Shown: positions 9,083 to 17,997 of the stretch, one piece after another | Numbering within the stretch: position 1 is the first letter of the stretch | Layout of the letters: each line of letters begins with the position of its first letter | Origin: Chitinolyticbacter meiyuanensis | Lineage (GTDB): Bacteria; Pseudomonadota; Gammaproteobacteria; Burkholderiales; Chitinibacteraceae | Assembly (NCBI RefSeq): GCF_008033135.1 | Contig: NZ_CP041335.1 | Span: 1,151,513 to 1,215,512, forward strand | Length of the DNA: 64,000 bases | Reading direction: 5' to 3' | Program-made: the position numbers and the translations under genes | The notes under the pieces: model-generated | What the model saw: the letters and a program-made list of their open reading frames with translations, nothing else | The model's database searches: none | What the model was told of the DNA's origin: nothing

Positions 9083-10006
9083 TCAGGCCGCCTTCAGGTA
9101 CGCCCGGTAGATGGCGTCGCCCAGCGCGTTGATCTCGATCAGCCGCATGCCGAGGTAGTCATGCAGCCCGTCGCCAAGGATCTCGTCGACGGTGGCGAAT
9201 TTCAGCAGGTTCAGCAGTGCATTGGCCTGGCGCTGCGCCACCCGGCTGTGGTCGCCCTCGATCTGGGTCAGGATCTTGCAGATCGCTTCCATGCAGGCGC
9301 GTAATGAGCGCGGCAGTCGCGGCGACAGCACGGTGAGCTCGACCACCTCGCGCATGGCGCGGCCCTCGCGATAGAGCTCCAGGTAGGCCTCATAGGCCGA
9401 CAGTGCCCGCAATAGCGCGTTCCACGCGTAGTCGTCCTCGCCGCCGTCCTCGTGCTCCATCAGGCTGGCCTTCACGTCCAGCAGCCGTGCAGTGTTGTCG
9501 GCGCGCTCGATGAAGGTACCCAGGCGGATGAAGCTGTAGGCATCGCCACGCAGCACGGTGCCGTAGGCCACGCCACGGAACAGGTGCGAGCGCTGTTTCA
9601 CCCAGTCGAAGAATTCGCCGGCGTTGGCGATGCCCTGGCTCTCGAAATCCTTGGCTTCCAGCCAGGTGGCATTGATGTGTTCCCACAGCTCGCCGGTGAT
9701 CTTGCCCCGCACTGCGTGCGCGTTCTCGCGGGCGCGGCGCAGGCAGGCGACGATGGACGCGGGGTTGCCACGGTCGAGCGCCATGAAGTGCAGCAGGCGG
9801 TCGGCGGTCAGCTCTTGGTAGCGCGCGTTGTAGGCGTCCAGCGTCTCGGTGATCACCAGCGGTGCCTGCATCTCGGCGCGCGCGCCCTTGGAGCGCGGCA
9901 GCAGCGACAGGCTGAAGCTCACGTCCAACAGGCGCGCCAGGTTCTCGGCACGCTCCAGATAGCGGCTCATCCAGTACAGGTGATCGGCGGTGCGGCTCAG
10001 CATCAT
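9083..10006 (-). CDS. Alpha-E domain protein (DUF403)
   Basis: 307-residue all-helical alpha-E protein. The family signature is clear: MLSRTADHLYWMSRYLERAEN at the N-terminus, and repeated helices with FIRLGTFIERADNTARLLDVK and ALLRALSAYEAY in the middle. Alpha-E proteins occur almost only next to circularly permuted ATP-grasp and transglutaminase genes, exactly as here. The biochemical role is not established; a scaffold or peptide-ligase partner has been suggested. It begins 24 nt downstream of the ATP-grasp stop. Confidence 0.93.
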   Translation of the reverse strand: MMLSRTADHLYWMSRYLERAENLARLLDVSFSLSLLPRSKGARAEMQAPLVITETLDAYNARYQELTADRLLHFMALDRGNPASIVACLRRARENAHAVRGKITGELWEHINATWLEAKDFESQGIANAGEFFDWVKQRSHLFRGVAYGTVLRGDAYSFIRLGTFIERADNTARLLDVKASLMEHEDGGEDDYAWNALLRALSAYEAYLELYREGRAMREVVELTVLSPRLPRSLRACMEAICKILTQIEGDHSRVAQRQANALLNLLKFATVDEILGDGLHDYLGMRLIEINALGDAIYRAYLKAA

Positions 10007-10030
10007 GATGGGTTGCTCCGTTCCGTGGGC

Positions 10031-11458
10031 TCAGGCTTCCAGCACCCAGGCATCCTTGGTTCCGCCGCCTTGCGACGAGTTGACCACCAGCGAGCCGCGC
10101 TTGAGCGCCACCCGCGCCAGGCCGCCGGGTACGATGTGCACGTCCTTGCCCGACAGCACGAAGGGGCGTAGGTCGATGTGGCGCGGCGCGATGCCTTCCT
10201 CAACAAAGGTGGGGCAGGTGGACAGCGCCAGCGTCGGCTGGGCGATGTAGTTGCTGGGGTTGGCGATCAGCCGCCGGCGGAATTCCTCGATCTCGGCGCT
10301 AGTGGCCTTGGGGCCGATCAGCATGCCGTAGCCGCCGGCACCGTGGACTTCCTTCACTACCAGCGTCGGCAGGTGGGCCAGCACGTAGGAGAGCTCATCT
10401 GGTTTGCGGCATTGCCAGGTCGGCACGTTCTTGAGGATCGGCTCCTCGGCGAGATAGAAGCGCACCATCTCCGGCACATAGGGGTAGATCGACTTGTCGT
10501 CAGCCACGCCGGTGCCGATGGCATTGGCGAGCACCACGTTGCCGGCGCGGTAGGCGGCGACAAGGCCGGGCACGCCCAGCATCGAATCGCTGCGGAAGGT
10601 GAGCGGATCGAGGAAGGCATCGTCGATGCGGCGGTAGATCACGTCCACCCGGCGCGGGCCGGCGGTGGTGCGCATGTAGACGCAATCGGCATCGACATAG
10701 AGATCGCGGCCTTCCACCAGCTCCACGCCCATCTGCTGGGCGAGGAAGGCGTGCTCGAAGTAGGCGCTGTTGAAATGGCCCGGCGTCATCACCACCACGG
10801 TCGGGTTGTCCACCTGGCTGGACCGCCGCAACGTATCGGCAAGCAGGCGCGGGTAGTGCTCGACCGGTGCCACGGCGTGCCGGGCGAAGAGCTCGGGGAA
10901 GAGCCGCATCATCATCTTGCGGTTCTCCAGCATGTAGGACACGCCGGAGGGCACGCGCAGGTTGTCCTCCAGCACGTAGTACTCGCCGTCGGCATGACGG
11001 ATCACATCCACGCCGGCGATGTGTGCGTATACCCGGTGTGGCAGCGCGAGCTCGCGCATCGCCACCTGGTACTGGTCGTTCACGTAGACCTGCTCGGCCG
11101 GCACGATGCCGGCCTTGAGGATGCGGCCCTCGTGGTAAATGTCATGAAGGAAGGCATTGAGCGCGGCCACGCGCTGGCGCAGGCCCGCTTCCAGCTTCTG
11201 CCATTCGGCGGCGGGAATGATGCGCGGGATGGTATCGAACGGAATCAGCCGTTCCGCACCGGTGTCGTCGCCGTACACGGCAAAGGTGATGCCCACCCGG
11301 TGGAACAGCAGCTCGGCTTCGCGGCGCTTGTGGGCGAGCTTGTCCATGCTCTGGCTGTTGAGCCATTGCAGGAAGGGAAGGTAGTGCTCGCGCACGCTGC
11401 GGTCGGGGGCGAGCATTTCGTCGTAGCAGCCGGTGGTCGGCGGGTCGATCTGGTGCAT
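10031..11458 (-). CDS. Circularly permuted ATP-grasp protein (type 2)
   Basis: Predicted ATP-dependent carboxylate-amine/peptide ligase, 475 residues from the ATG at 11458, which has GAGAGGAG 6 nt upstream. A much longer in-frame extension to 11707 is rejected. Conserved segments include YEDNLRVPSGVSYML-type text (YVLEDNLRVPSG), VMTPGHFNSAYFEHAFLA, VVKEVHGAGGYGM and a C-terminal HIDLRPFV, all expected for the DUF404/407 circularly permuted family. It heads the Anbu operon and would provide the amide-bond-forming step of whatever peptide the cluster makes. The 263-nt gap to pfp probably holds the operon promoter. Confidence 0.93.
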   Translation of the reverse strand: MHQIDPPTTGCYDEMLAPDRSVREHYLPFLQWLNSQSMDKLAHKRREAELLFHRVGITFAVYGDDTGAERLIPFDTIPRIIPAAEWQKLEAGLRQRVAALNAFLHDIYHEGRILKAGIVPAEQVYVNDQYQVAMRELALPHRVYAHIAGVDVIRHADGEYYVLEDNLRVPSGVSYMLENRKMMMRLFPELFARHAVAPVEHYPRLLADTLRRSSQVDNPTVVVMTPGHFNSAYFEHAFLAQQMGVELVEGRDLYVDADCVYMRTTAGPRRVDVIYRRIDDAFLDPLTFRSDSMLGVPGLVAAYRAGNVVLANAIGTGVADDKSIYPYVPEMVRFYLAEEPILKNVPTWQCRKPDELSYVLAHLPTLVVKEVHGAGGYGMLIGPKATSAEIEEFRRRLIANPSNYIAQPTLALSTCPTFVEEGIAPRHIDLRPFVLSGKDVHIVPGGLARVALKRGSLVVNSSQGGGTKDAWVLEA

Positions 11459-11721
11459 GGCGCGCTCCTCTCGGGGAATGTGCAGCACTCGTCTCGCAAG
11501 GCGCGTGCCAGTTTTCACATTGCGCGCCGAATCAAGGGCTTGGGTTCTTACACGGCCAGGCCGATAGCTTCGCTGCACCTTGGTGGTGCGGTGCAACGCC
11601 ATTGCCGGCAGGCTGCGCTGCAAACGCGGGCATCGCGACTTGTCCCTAGGCGAAATTCCCGATGCCGCCGATGCTGCGCTGCGCAAAACTGGTCGCATCC
11701 CCTTCATCGTAGGACGCTTCC

Positions 11722-12969
11722 ATGCCCAAGAACGCGTTGTATGCCCAGTCCGGCGGCGTCACCCCGGTGATCAATGCGTCCGCCTGGGGGGTGATCGCCG
11801 CAGCGCGGCGTCATCCCGAAGCCATCGGCACGGTCTACGCCGCGCAGAACGGCATCCTCGGTGCACTCGACGAGGTGCTGGTCGACACCGTGCAGTTGCC
11901 GGATGCGCTGTTGGCCCGGCTCAAGCACACGCCGGGCGGTGCCTTCGGCTCGTGCCGGCACAAGCTCAAGCACGGCGCGGAGCTGAAGCGCCTGTTCGAG
12001 CTGTTCCAGGCCTGGGATATCGGCTACCTGTTCTACAACGGGGGCGGCGATTCGGCCGACACCTGCCTCAAGGTGGCCGAGTTCGCGCAATACCACGGCA
12101 TCGACCTCACCGCGGTACATGTGCCCAAGACCATCGACAACGATCTGCCGCTGACCGACAACGCCCCCGGATTCGGCTCGGTGGCCAAGTACGTTGCCAC
12201 CTCGGTGCGCGAGGCAGGGCTCGATACCGCGTCGATGGCGGCAAGCTCCACCCGCGTGTTCATCCTGGAGGTGATGGGCCGCCATACCGGCTGGATCGCG
12301 GCATCCGCGGGGCTGGCCGCCGATGTGCCGCATGCTGCGCCACACGTCATCCTGACCCCAGAGGTGCCGTTCGAAGCCGGGCGCTTCCTCAAGGCGGTCG
12401 AAGCTGCCATCGATCGCGTCGGCTACTGCGTGGTGGTGGCCGCCGAAGGCATCCGCGATGCGCACGGCGTGTTCCTGTCCGAGGCGGGCAGTGTCGATGC
12501 CTTTGGCCATGCGCAGCTCGGCGGCGTGGCGCCCATCCTCGCCAATCTGGTGAAGGAGAGCCTCGGTCACAAATGCCACTGGGCCGTGGCCGACTACTTG
12601 CAGCGCGCGGCGCGCCACATTGCCAGCGCCACCGACCTGGCGCAGGCGGTGGCAGTCGGTGAAGCGGCGGTGAGCTATGCGATTTCCGGCTTGAAGAGCG
12701 TGATGCCGGTCATCGTGCGCGAGGACAGCGAACCGTATCGCTGGCGGATCGAGGCGGCGCCGCTGGCTGACGTGGCCAACCGCGAAAAGCCGTTGCCGCT
12801 GGAGTTCCTCACCAGCGACGGCCTGCACTTGTCGCCGGCCGGGCGTGAGTACTTCCTGCCGCTGATCCAGGGCGAGGCACCACCGCCGTTCCGCGATGGC
12901 CTGCCCGATTATCCGCACTGGGGTTGGGTGCCGGTGGAGAAGCGGCTGCCGCCGTTCAATCGCGGATAA
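11722..12969 (+). CDS. pfp: Pyrophosphate-dependent 6-phosphofructokinase
   Basis: Catalyses reversible phosphorylation of fructose-6-phosphate with PPi. The 415 residues fit the PPi-type bacterial clade. An N-terminal AQSGGVTPVINAS segment opens the Rossmann half, GGGDSADT occupies the nucleotide/PPi site where ATP enzymes have GGDGS, and PKTIDNDL supplies the catalytic TIDND-like aspartate. The MGRHTGWIA segment contacts the sugar phosphate. It is transcribed divergently from the Anbu operon. No ATP-type PFK is seen in the window, so this may be the main glycolytic or gluconeogenic enzyme at this step (inference). Confidence 0.93.
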   Translation: MPKNALYAQSGGVTPVINASAWGVIAAARRHPEAIGTVYAAQNGILGALDEVLVDTVQLPDALLARLKHTPGGAFGSCRHKLKHGAELKRLFELFQAWDIGYLFYNGGGDSADTCLKVAEFAQYHGIDLTAVHVPKTIDNDLPLTDNAPGFGSVAKYVATSVREAGLDTASMAASSTRVFILEVMGRHTGWIAASAGLAADVPHAAPHVILTPEVPFEAGRFLKAVEAAIDRVGYCVVVAAEGIRDAHGVFLSEAGSVDAFGHAQLGGVAPILANLVKESLGHKCHWAVADYLQRAARHIASATDLAQAVAVGEAAVSYAISGLKSVMPVIVREDSEPYRWRIEAAPLADVANREKPLPLEFLTSDGLHLSPAGREYFLPLIQGEAPPPFRDGLPDYPHWGWVPVEKRLPPFNRG

Positions 12970-13001
12970 GAACCTGTTCACGTTTTTTCACGCTCACGCC
13001 T

Positions 13002-13095
13002 GCCCGTAAAACGGCCAAGCACAAGGCATGCGACGCCGTGAACAACCCAAGGGATTGGCAAGGAGCACAACGCAGTGATTGATCGTTTTACGGGC
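13002..13095. repeat. Spaced 12-bp inverted repeat between pfp and marC
   Basis: GCCCGTAAAACG (13002-13013) is repeated inverted as CGTTTTACGGGC (13084-13095), with 70 nt between. A second pair nearby, TGTTCACG (12975-12982) and CGTGAACA (13037-13044), is also complementary. Together they could fold the pfp 3' region. There is no T-tract next to either arm, so this is not a standard terminator. Function unknown. Confidence 0.4.
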
Positions 13096-13208
13096 TGGTC
13101 CTTCGGGTTTGCGACGTTGCCAACAGCGCGCAGCGTTAGGATCTGCCCTATGGGCAGCGGCGGGCGATCTGGTCCATGCTGTGGCAAACCCGGCGCCACG
13201 GAGGCCGC

Positions 13209-13910
13209 ATGCTGCAGGAACTGATCGCTACCTTCCTCGCCACCATCACGGCGCTGCTGCCCATCGTCAACCCGCTCTACACCGCCACCGTGCTGCCCAG
13301 CATGGTGGTCAACCTCTCGCCCGAGGAGCGCGAGCGCCAGCTCACCCGTGCCTGCTATTACGCGGCCGGCATCCTGATCACCTTCCTGCTGGTTGGCGCG
13401 CTGATCATGGATTTCTTCGCGATTTCCATCCCCGGTTTGCGCATCGCTGGCGGGTTGATCGTCGCCTACATCGGCTTCACCATGCTGTTCCCCAACGAAT
13501 CGGGCACCTTGCCCGACGCCGCCCAGCGCGAGGCCGAATCCAAGCGCGACATCTCGTTCACGCCGCTGGCGATGCCCTCGATCGCGGGGCCGGGCTCGAT
13601 CGCCGTGGTGGTGTCGCTGTCGTCGTCGATGCACAACAACACCGACCTGCCGCTGTGGCTGGGCTATCTGGTGGTGATCGTTGGCATCGTCACCGTGATG
13701 TGGCTATCGTGGCTCAGCCTGCGCGCGGCCAAGCGGCTGTACGCGCTGTTGGGGGAAAACGGCATCAACGCCGTATCACGGGTGATGGGCTTCTTGCTGA
13801 TCTGCATCGGCGTGCAGTTTTTGATCAACGGCGTACGCGACTTGCTGCACGACCCGGCCTTCATCCCGCAGCGACCAGCAGCTGCCGTGTCCGCGCCAGC
13901 ACAGCCGTGA
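13209..13910 (+). CDS. MarC family (UPF0056) integral membrane protein
   Basis: Inner-membrane protein of the MarC/UPF0056 family, 233 residues. The ATG at 13209 is selected because GGAGG lies 6 nt upstream; an earlier in-frame ATG at 13176 lacks this. Six hydrophobic helices are apparent, with the family segments [11 protein letters not shown] near the N-terminus and [17 protein letters not shown] in the middle. Transport activity for the family is undefined. Its last 50 nt overlap the 3' end of miaA on the other strand, so the C-terminal tail is encoded opposite the miaA C-terminus. Confidence 0.9.
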   Translation: MLQELIATFLATITALLPIVNPLYTATVLPSMVVNLSPEERERQLTRACYYAAGILITFLLVGALIMDFFAISIPGLRIAGGLIVAYIGFTMLFPNESGTLPDAAQREAESKRDISFTPLAMPSIAGPGSIAVVVSLSSSMHNNTDLPLWLGYLVVIVGIVTVMWLSWLSLRAAKRLYALLGENGINAVSRVMGFLLICIGVQFLINGVRDLLHDPAFIPQRPAAAVSAPAQP

Positions 13911-14799
13911 CGAGATCGGGCTGCAGGCAATCGAGGGCTTCCACATCGTCCATGCCGCGCAGCCAGGTGAGCTGGCGCTTGGCGAGCTGGCGCGTTGCCG
14001 CGATGCCCTTGTCGCGCAGCGTGGCGAGATCGATCTCGCCATCGAGGTATTCCCAGGCCTGGCGGTAGCCGACGCAGCGCATCGACGGCAGATCGAGCGA
14101 CAGCGCATAGCGACTGCGCAAACCGGCGACCTCCTCGACGAGGCCCTGCGCCAACATGGTGTCGAAGCGCTGCGCGATGCGCTGGTGCAGCACCGCGCGG
14201 TCGTTCGGCAGCAGCGCAAGCTTGGTCAGCGCATAGGGCAGTGGCTGCGACGCTGGTTGTGCCAGCAGCTCGGACATCGGCCGACCGGCAGTGAGGCAGA
14301 TCTCCAGCGCGCGCTCGATCCGCTGCTGATCGTTGGGTGACAATCGCGCTGCAGTTGCCGGATCGAGCGTGGCCAGACGCGCATGCAGCGCTGGCCAACC
14401 GAGTCGCTCGGCATCGGCATGCAGCTGGGCGCGCAGCGCCGGATCGGCCTGCGGCAGATCGTGGATGCCGTGCTGCAGCGTGTTGAAGTAGAGCATTGTG
14501 CCGCCGACCAGCACCGGCAGCCGGCCGCGCGCGGTGATGTCCGCCATCAGCCGCAGCGCGTCGTCGCGGAACTGCGCCGCCGAATAGGCCGCCTCCGGGC
14601 TGATGATGTCGATCAACTGGTGCGGCGCTCGCTCGAGCTCAGCTACTGTGGGCTTGGCGGTGCCGATATCCATGCCGCGGAACACCAAGGCGGAATCGAC
14701 CGAGATCAGCTCCACCGGCAGCCCGGCCTCGACCAGCGCCATGGCGCAGGCGGTCTTGCCCGAGGCGGTCGGGCCCATCAGGAAGAGGGCGGGGCTCAT
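13861..14799 (-). CDS. miaA: tRNA dimethylallyltransferase MiaA
   Basis: Transfers a dimethylallyl group to A37 of tRNAs reading UNN codons. 312 residues from the ATG at 14799, whose first four bases overlap the upstream stop (ATGA). The P-loop GPTASGKT is at residues 9-16, followed by [30 protein letters not shown] and the VGGTMLYF segment, all hallmarks of the family. It is the third gene of a mutL-membrane protein-miaA operon with overlapping stops and starts. The 3' end overlaps marC convergently by 50 nt. Confidence 0.96.
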   Translation of the reverse strand: MSPALFLMGPTASGKTACAMALVEAGLPVELISVDSALVFRGMDIGTAKPTVAELERAPHQLIDIISPEAAYSAAQFRDDALRLMADITARGRLPVLVGGTMLYFNTLQHGIHDLPQADPALRAQLHADAERLGWPALHARLATLDPATAARLSPNDQQRIERALEICLTAGRPMSELLAQPASQPLPYALTKLALLPNDRAVLHQRIAQRFDTMLAQGLVEEVAGLRSRYALSLDLPSMRCVGYRQAWEYLDGEIDLATLRDKGIAATRQLAKRQLTWLRGMDDVEALDCLQPDLVTAVLARTRQLLVAAG

Positions 14800-15584
14800 C
14801 GGGCAACCCGCTGCATCAGCCAGTTGGCGCCAAAGGCGCTGAAAACAGCAATCACGATGGCGATGGGCGCGGCCCAGGCATCCAGATAGCTGGCCAAGGG
14901 CGCAAGGCTGAGCAGGCTCGTGCCCATGCCGACCAGCCCGATCAGGAATCCGCGCATCTGCAGCAGTACCGCGTCGCCGCCGGCGTTGGCCATGGTGAAG
15001 GCGGGCAGCACGGTGGCGACCACGGGGCTGGGCGCAAGCAGGCCGGTCAGGCTCGGGCCGAGCAGTTGCGTCAGCCCGGTCAGCACCGAGACCAGCAGCA
15101 AGGCGGCCATCATGCGCGCGAATAGTTCGATGCGGGGCAGCGGGACCACGCGCGGTGCGGCTTTGGGGGACGGCAGCAGATAGCGCGCCGACAGCAGCAA
15201 TGACGGTAGTACCGCCAGCCCCCAGAACAGGCTGCGCGCTATGCCGGCGTACACGACCAGCAACGCAACGGCCGCATAGCTGGCCCAACCGCACAGCAGG
15301 ATGCCCAACCAGCTCCAGCGCCTGCCGTCCAGCCATATCGCTGCATAACCGACCACCAGCATGTAAACCAGATTCCCCCACAGGCCGACCGGCGATGCGC
15401 CCGCCACCTGCGTGGCGTAGTCCTGCCCGTATTGCAACCACAGCGCGGCGATCACGCAACCGGAAATCAGCGGCATGCCACCCAGGAGACCGGCAACACC
15501 TGGTCCCCAGCGCCTGCCAACCAGGCTGGCAAGGGCGATGACTGCCGGCCCCGCGAACAGTTTGACCAGTACAGCGCTGTCCAT
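14796..15584 (-). CDS. Hypothetical polytopic membrane protein (mutL-miaA operon)
   Basis: Not recognised with certainty. 262 residues with about eight hydrophobic helices. Two similar segments, [16 protein letters not shown] near residue 30 and [16 protein letters not shown] near residue 185, suggest an internal duplication, as in some small exporters. The ATG at 15584 shares its A with the mutL TGA (TGATG), and its own stop overlaps the miaA start (ATGA), so translation is coupled on both sides. The longer in-frame start at 15659 would lie inside mutL and is not needed. Its role next to mismatch repair and tRNA modification is unclear. Confidence 0.8.
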   Translation of the reverse strand: MDSAVLVKLFAGPAVIALASLVGRRWGPGVAGLLGGMPLISGCVIAALWLQYGQDYATQVAGASPVGLWGNLVYMLVVGYAAIWLDGRRWSWLGILLCGWASYAAVALLVVYAGIARSLFWGLAVLPSLLLSARYLLPSPKAAPRVVPLPRIELFARMMAALLLVSVLTGLTQLLGPSLTGLLAPSPVVATVLPAFTMANAGGDAVLLQMRGFLIGLVGMGTSLLSLAPLASYLDAWAAPIAIVIAVFSAFGANWLMQRVAR

Positions 15585-17437
15585 CACTGTCCTCGCATGA
15601 AGAGCCCGTCGAGCTCCTTCATCGTCAGGCGGAACCAGGTGGGGCGGCCGTGGTTGCACTGGCCGCTGCGCTCGGTGGCTTCCATCTCGCGCAGCAGTGC
15701 GTTCATCTCCGGAATGGTCAGGCTGCGGTTGGCACGCACGGCGCCATGACAGGCCATGGTGGCAAGCAGCTCGTTCTGCCGGCCGGCCAGCACCTGGCTC
15801 GCACCGACCTCGCGAATGTCCTTCAGCACGGCGCGGGCGAGTTCGATGGCGTCCGCGTCCTTCAGCAGCATGGGTACCGAGCGGATCGCGAGCTGGGTGG
15901 GTGAAGTGGGCGAGAGATCGAAGCCCAGTTGCGCCAGTACGTCCTGGTTGTCCTCTACCGTGGCGACATCGAGCCTTTCCGCTGGGAACACATGCGGGAT
16001 CAGCAGCGGCTGCGTCGGCATGCGATCAAGATCCAGCGCGGTCTTGAGCTTTTCGTAGACCACCCGCTCGTGCGCGGCATGCATGTCGACCACAATCAGC
16101 CCGTCGCGCGATTGCGCAAGCACGTACACGCCATGGATCTGCGCCACCGCGAAGCCCAGTGGCGGAATGCCCTCGTCGTCGGTGGTAGGCAGCGGTACCG
16201 GCGCAGCCGCAACGACGCGCTCGAGCACCGCAGTGTTCGCTGCCATCGGATCGCGCTTGAGATCGCCGAACAGCCGGTCATAGACGGCCAGTGGTTCCTG
16301 CACCACGGGCAGAGGCATCGCCTGCTGGCGGTAGGCAGCGGTCACGTAGTCCTGTGGTTTCATCGCCTGCGCGGGCGAGGCCGCGAAGCCGGTGGGCTGG
16401 AAGGTGATCTCGCCGGTGTCCGGATCGACCTGACCGGGTGTGCTGCCGGCGCGTGTGGCGGATAGCGCCTTGGTCAGCGCGGAGAGCACGAAGCGATAGA
16501 TGGCCTGGCTCTCGCGAAAGCGCACCTCGATCTTGGTCGGGTGCACGTTGACGTCGACACCTTCCGGATCGAGCTCCAGGAACAGCGCGTAGGCCGCATG
16601 GCGGTCGTGATGCAGCACGTCGCGATAGGCCTCGCGCAGCGCGTGCTGGATCACCTTGTCGCGCACAAAGCGACCATTCACGAAGAAATACTGCGCATCG
16701 CGACTGCCTTTGGAGAGCGTCGGTGAACCGGCGATACCCCACAGCCGCAAGGGGCCGATGCGCTCGTCGACCACCACGCCAGATTGCACGAATTCCTCAC
16801 CCAATAGCTCGCCCGCGCGGCATGCCAGATCGCCGCGCGTAAGGCGCAGCTGGGCACGGCCGTTGTGCAGCAGCGTGAATTGCTTGTCCGGATGTGCCAG
16901 CGCCAGCCGCTTGACCGCATCCTCGCAATGGGCGAACTCGGTGGCATCGGACTTCAGGAACTTGCGGCGCGCCGGGGTCTGGTAATAGAGCTCGTGCACC
17001 TCGATGGTGGTGCCGACGGCGAGGGCGGCCGGTTCCGGCTCGGAGAGGCCGCCGTGGTCGGCCTCGACACGCCAGGCATGGCCGCTGCCGTCGAAACGGC
17101 TGGTGAGCACCAGCCGTGAGACCGAGGCGATGGAGGCGAGCCCCTCGCCGCGAAAGCCCAGCGTGGCGACGCGGGAGAGGTCATCGAAGCTGCGGATCTT
17201 GCTGGTGGCGTGGCGATGCAGCGCCAGCGCAAGGTCTTCGCGCTCGATACCGCCGCCGTCGTCGACCACCTTGATCAGCTTGGTACCACCGGCCAGGAGC
17301 TCGATATTCAGGTTCTGCGCACCAGCATCCAGGCTGTTTTCCAGCAACTCCTTCAGCGCATTGGCCGGACGTTCTACCACTTCGCCGGCGGCGATCTGGT
17401 TGACGAGGGTATCGGGCAAAACCTGGATGCGGGGCAT
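15584..17437 (-). CDS. mutL: DNA mismatch repair protein MutL
   Basis: GHKL-ATPase that links MutS mismatch recognition to strand incision. 617 residues. The N-terminal ATPase domain carries [27 protein letters not shown] and [10 protein letters not shown] motifs, followed by the transducer domain and a C-terminal dimerisation domain. The very C-terminal segment shows [12 protein letters not shown] and [15 protein letters not shown] text, typical of MutL proteins. Start at 17437 ([14 protein letters not shown]) agrees with family N-termini. It heads the operon with a membrane protein and miaA. Confidence 0.97.
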   Translation of the reverse strand: MPRIQVLPDTLVNQIAAGEVVERPANALKELLENSLDAGAQNLNIELLAGGTKLIKVVDDGGGIEREDLALALHRHATSKIRSFDDLSRVATLGFRGEGLASIASVSRLVLTSRFDGSGHAWRVEADHGGLSEPEPAALAVGTTIEVHELYYQTPARRKFLKSDATEFAHCEDAVKRLALAHPDKQFTLLHNGRAQLRLTRGDLACRAGELLGEEFVQSGVVVDERIGPLRLWGIAGSPTLSKGSRDAQYFFVNGRFVRDKVIQHALREAYRDVLHHDRHAAYALFLELDPEGVDVNVHPTKIEVRFRESQAIYRFVLSALTKALSATRAGSTPGQVDPDTGEITFQPTGFAASPAQAMKPQDYVTAAYRQQAMPLPVVQEPLAVYDRLFGDLKRDPMAANTAVLERVVAAAPVPLPTTDDEGIPPLGFAVAQIHGVYVLAQSRDGLIVVDMHAAHERVVYEKLKTALDLDRMPTQPLLIPHVFPAERLDVATVEDNQDVLAQLGFDLSPTSPTQLAIRSVPMLLKDADAIELARAVLKDIREVGASQVLAGRQNELLATMACHGAVRANRSLTIPEMNALLREMEATERSGQCNHGRPTWFRLTMKELDGLFMRGQ

Positions 17438-17623
17438 GGCAGCAACGAGAACAGCGCAAAGGGCGAGTATATCAGCGCGCCGCGCGGCCCCCGCGCCAGC
17501 AAAACGGCAGCCTGCCGGCGACGATCCGATGAATGGTGATTATGTGGCTGATTTGGAACAATAATTTACCTCGCATTGTCGGATGACGGCGCTAGAATCT
17601 GAAACGTATCGAGGAGAACCGCC

Positions 17624-17956
17624 ATGAACGTCTCGCAGCTGCCGTCGACCCCCGTCGTGCCGAACCGTCCCGCCCAGCTTCCCACCGTCGAGCGCCAGCC
17701 CGAGGTGGCAGCCCGCCCGGAAGATGCTTCCCTGTCGCAGGATCAGAAGGATGTGGTTGAAGCGCTGTATGTCGGCCAGCAACAGCAGAACCAGGTCGAT
17801 ATCTACATGGCCGTGGCTGCGGCGCAGCAGGACGACAGCGCAACGGTGACCGTGCAGCAGGACAGCAACCTTGATCTGTCGGTCAACATCAATCGTCCCA
17901 ATGGCGAGCAGGTCTACCCCTATCAGAGCGGTAGCGTACTCGATACCCGCGCCTGA
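17624..17956 (+). CDS. Hypothetical small Gln/Asp-rich protein
   Basis: Not recognised. 110 residues with no signal peptide and no membrane segment. The N-terminus is proline-rich and apparently disordered (about residues 1-35); a short helical stretch with DQKDVVEALYVGQQQQNQVD follows, then a beta-prone tail. The ATG at 17624 is preceded by GAGGAGAA at good spacing, and a strong terminator follows 15 nt after the stop, so it looks like a genuine monocistronic gene. Proteins of this shape are often annotated as uncharacterised in betaproteobacteria. Confidence 0.7.
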   Translation: MNVSQLPSTPVVPNRPAQLPTVERQPEVAARPEDASLSQDQKDVVEALYVGQQQQNQVDIYMAVAAAQQDDSATVTVQQDSNLDLSVNINRPNGEQVYPYQSGSVLDTRA

Positions 17957-17970
17957 TCCAGCACCTGACA

Positions 17971-17997
17971 AAAAAGCCCCGCAACGCGGGGCTTTTT
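17971..17997. terminator. Bidirectional intrinsic terminator
   Basis: AAAAAGCCCCGC (17971-17982), an AAC loop and GCGGGGCTTTTT (17986-17997) form a 12-bp stem with A and T tracts on either side. It serves the small gene on the plus strand and the amidase gene arriving on the minus strand; its last base is the first base of the amidase stop codon. Confidence 0.92.
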
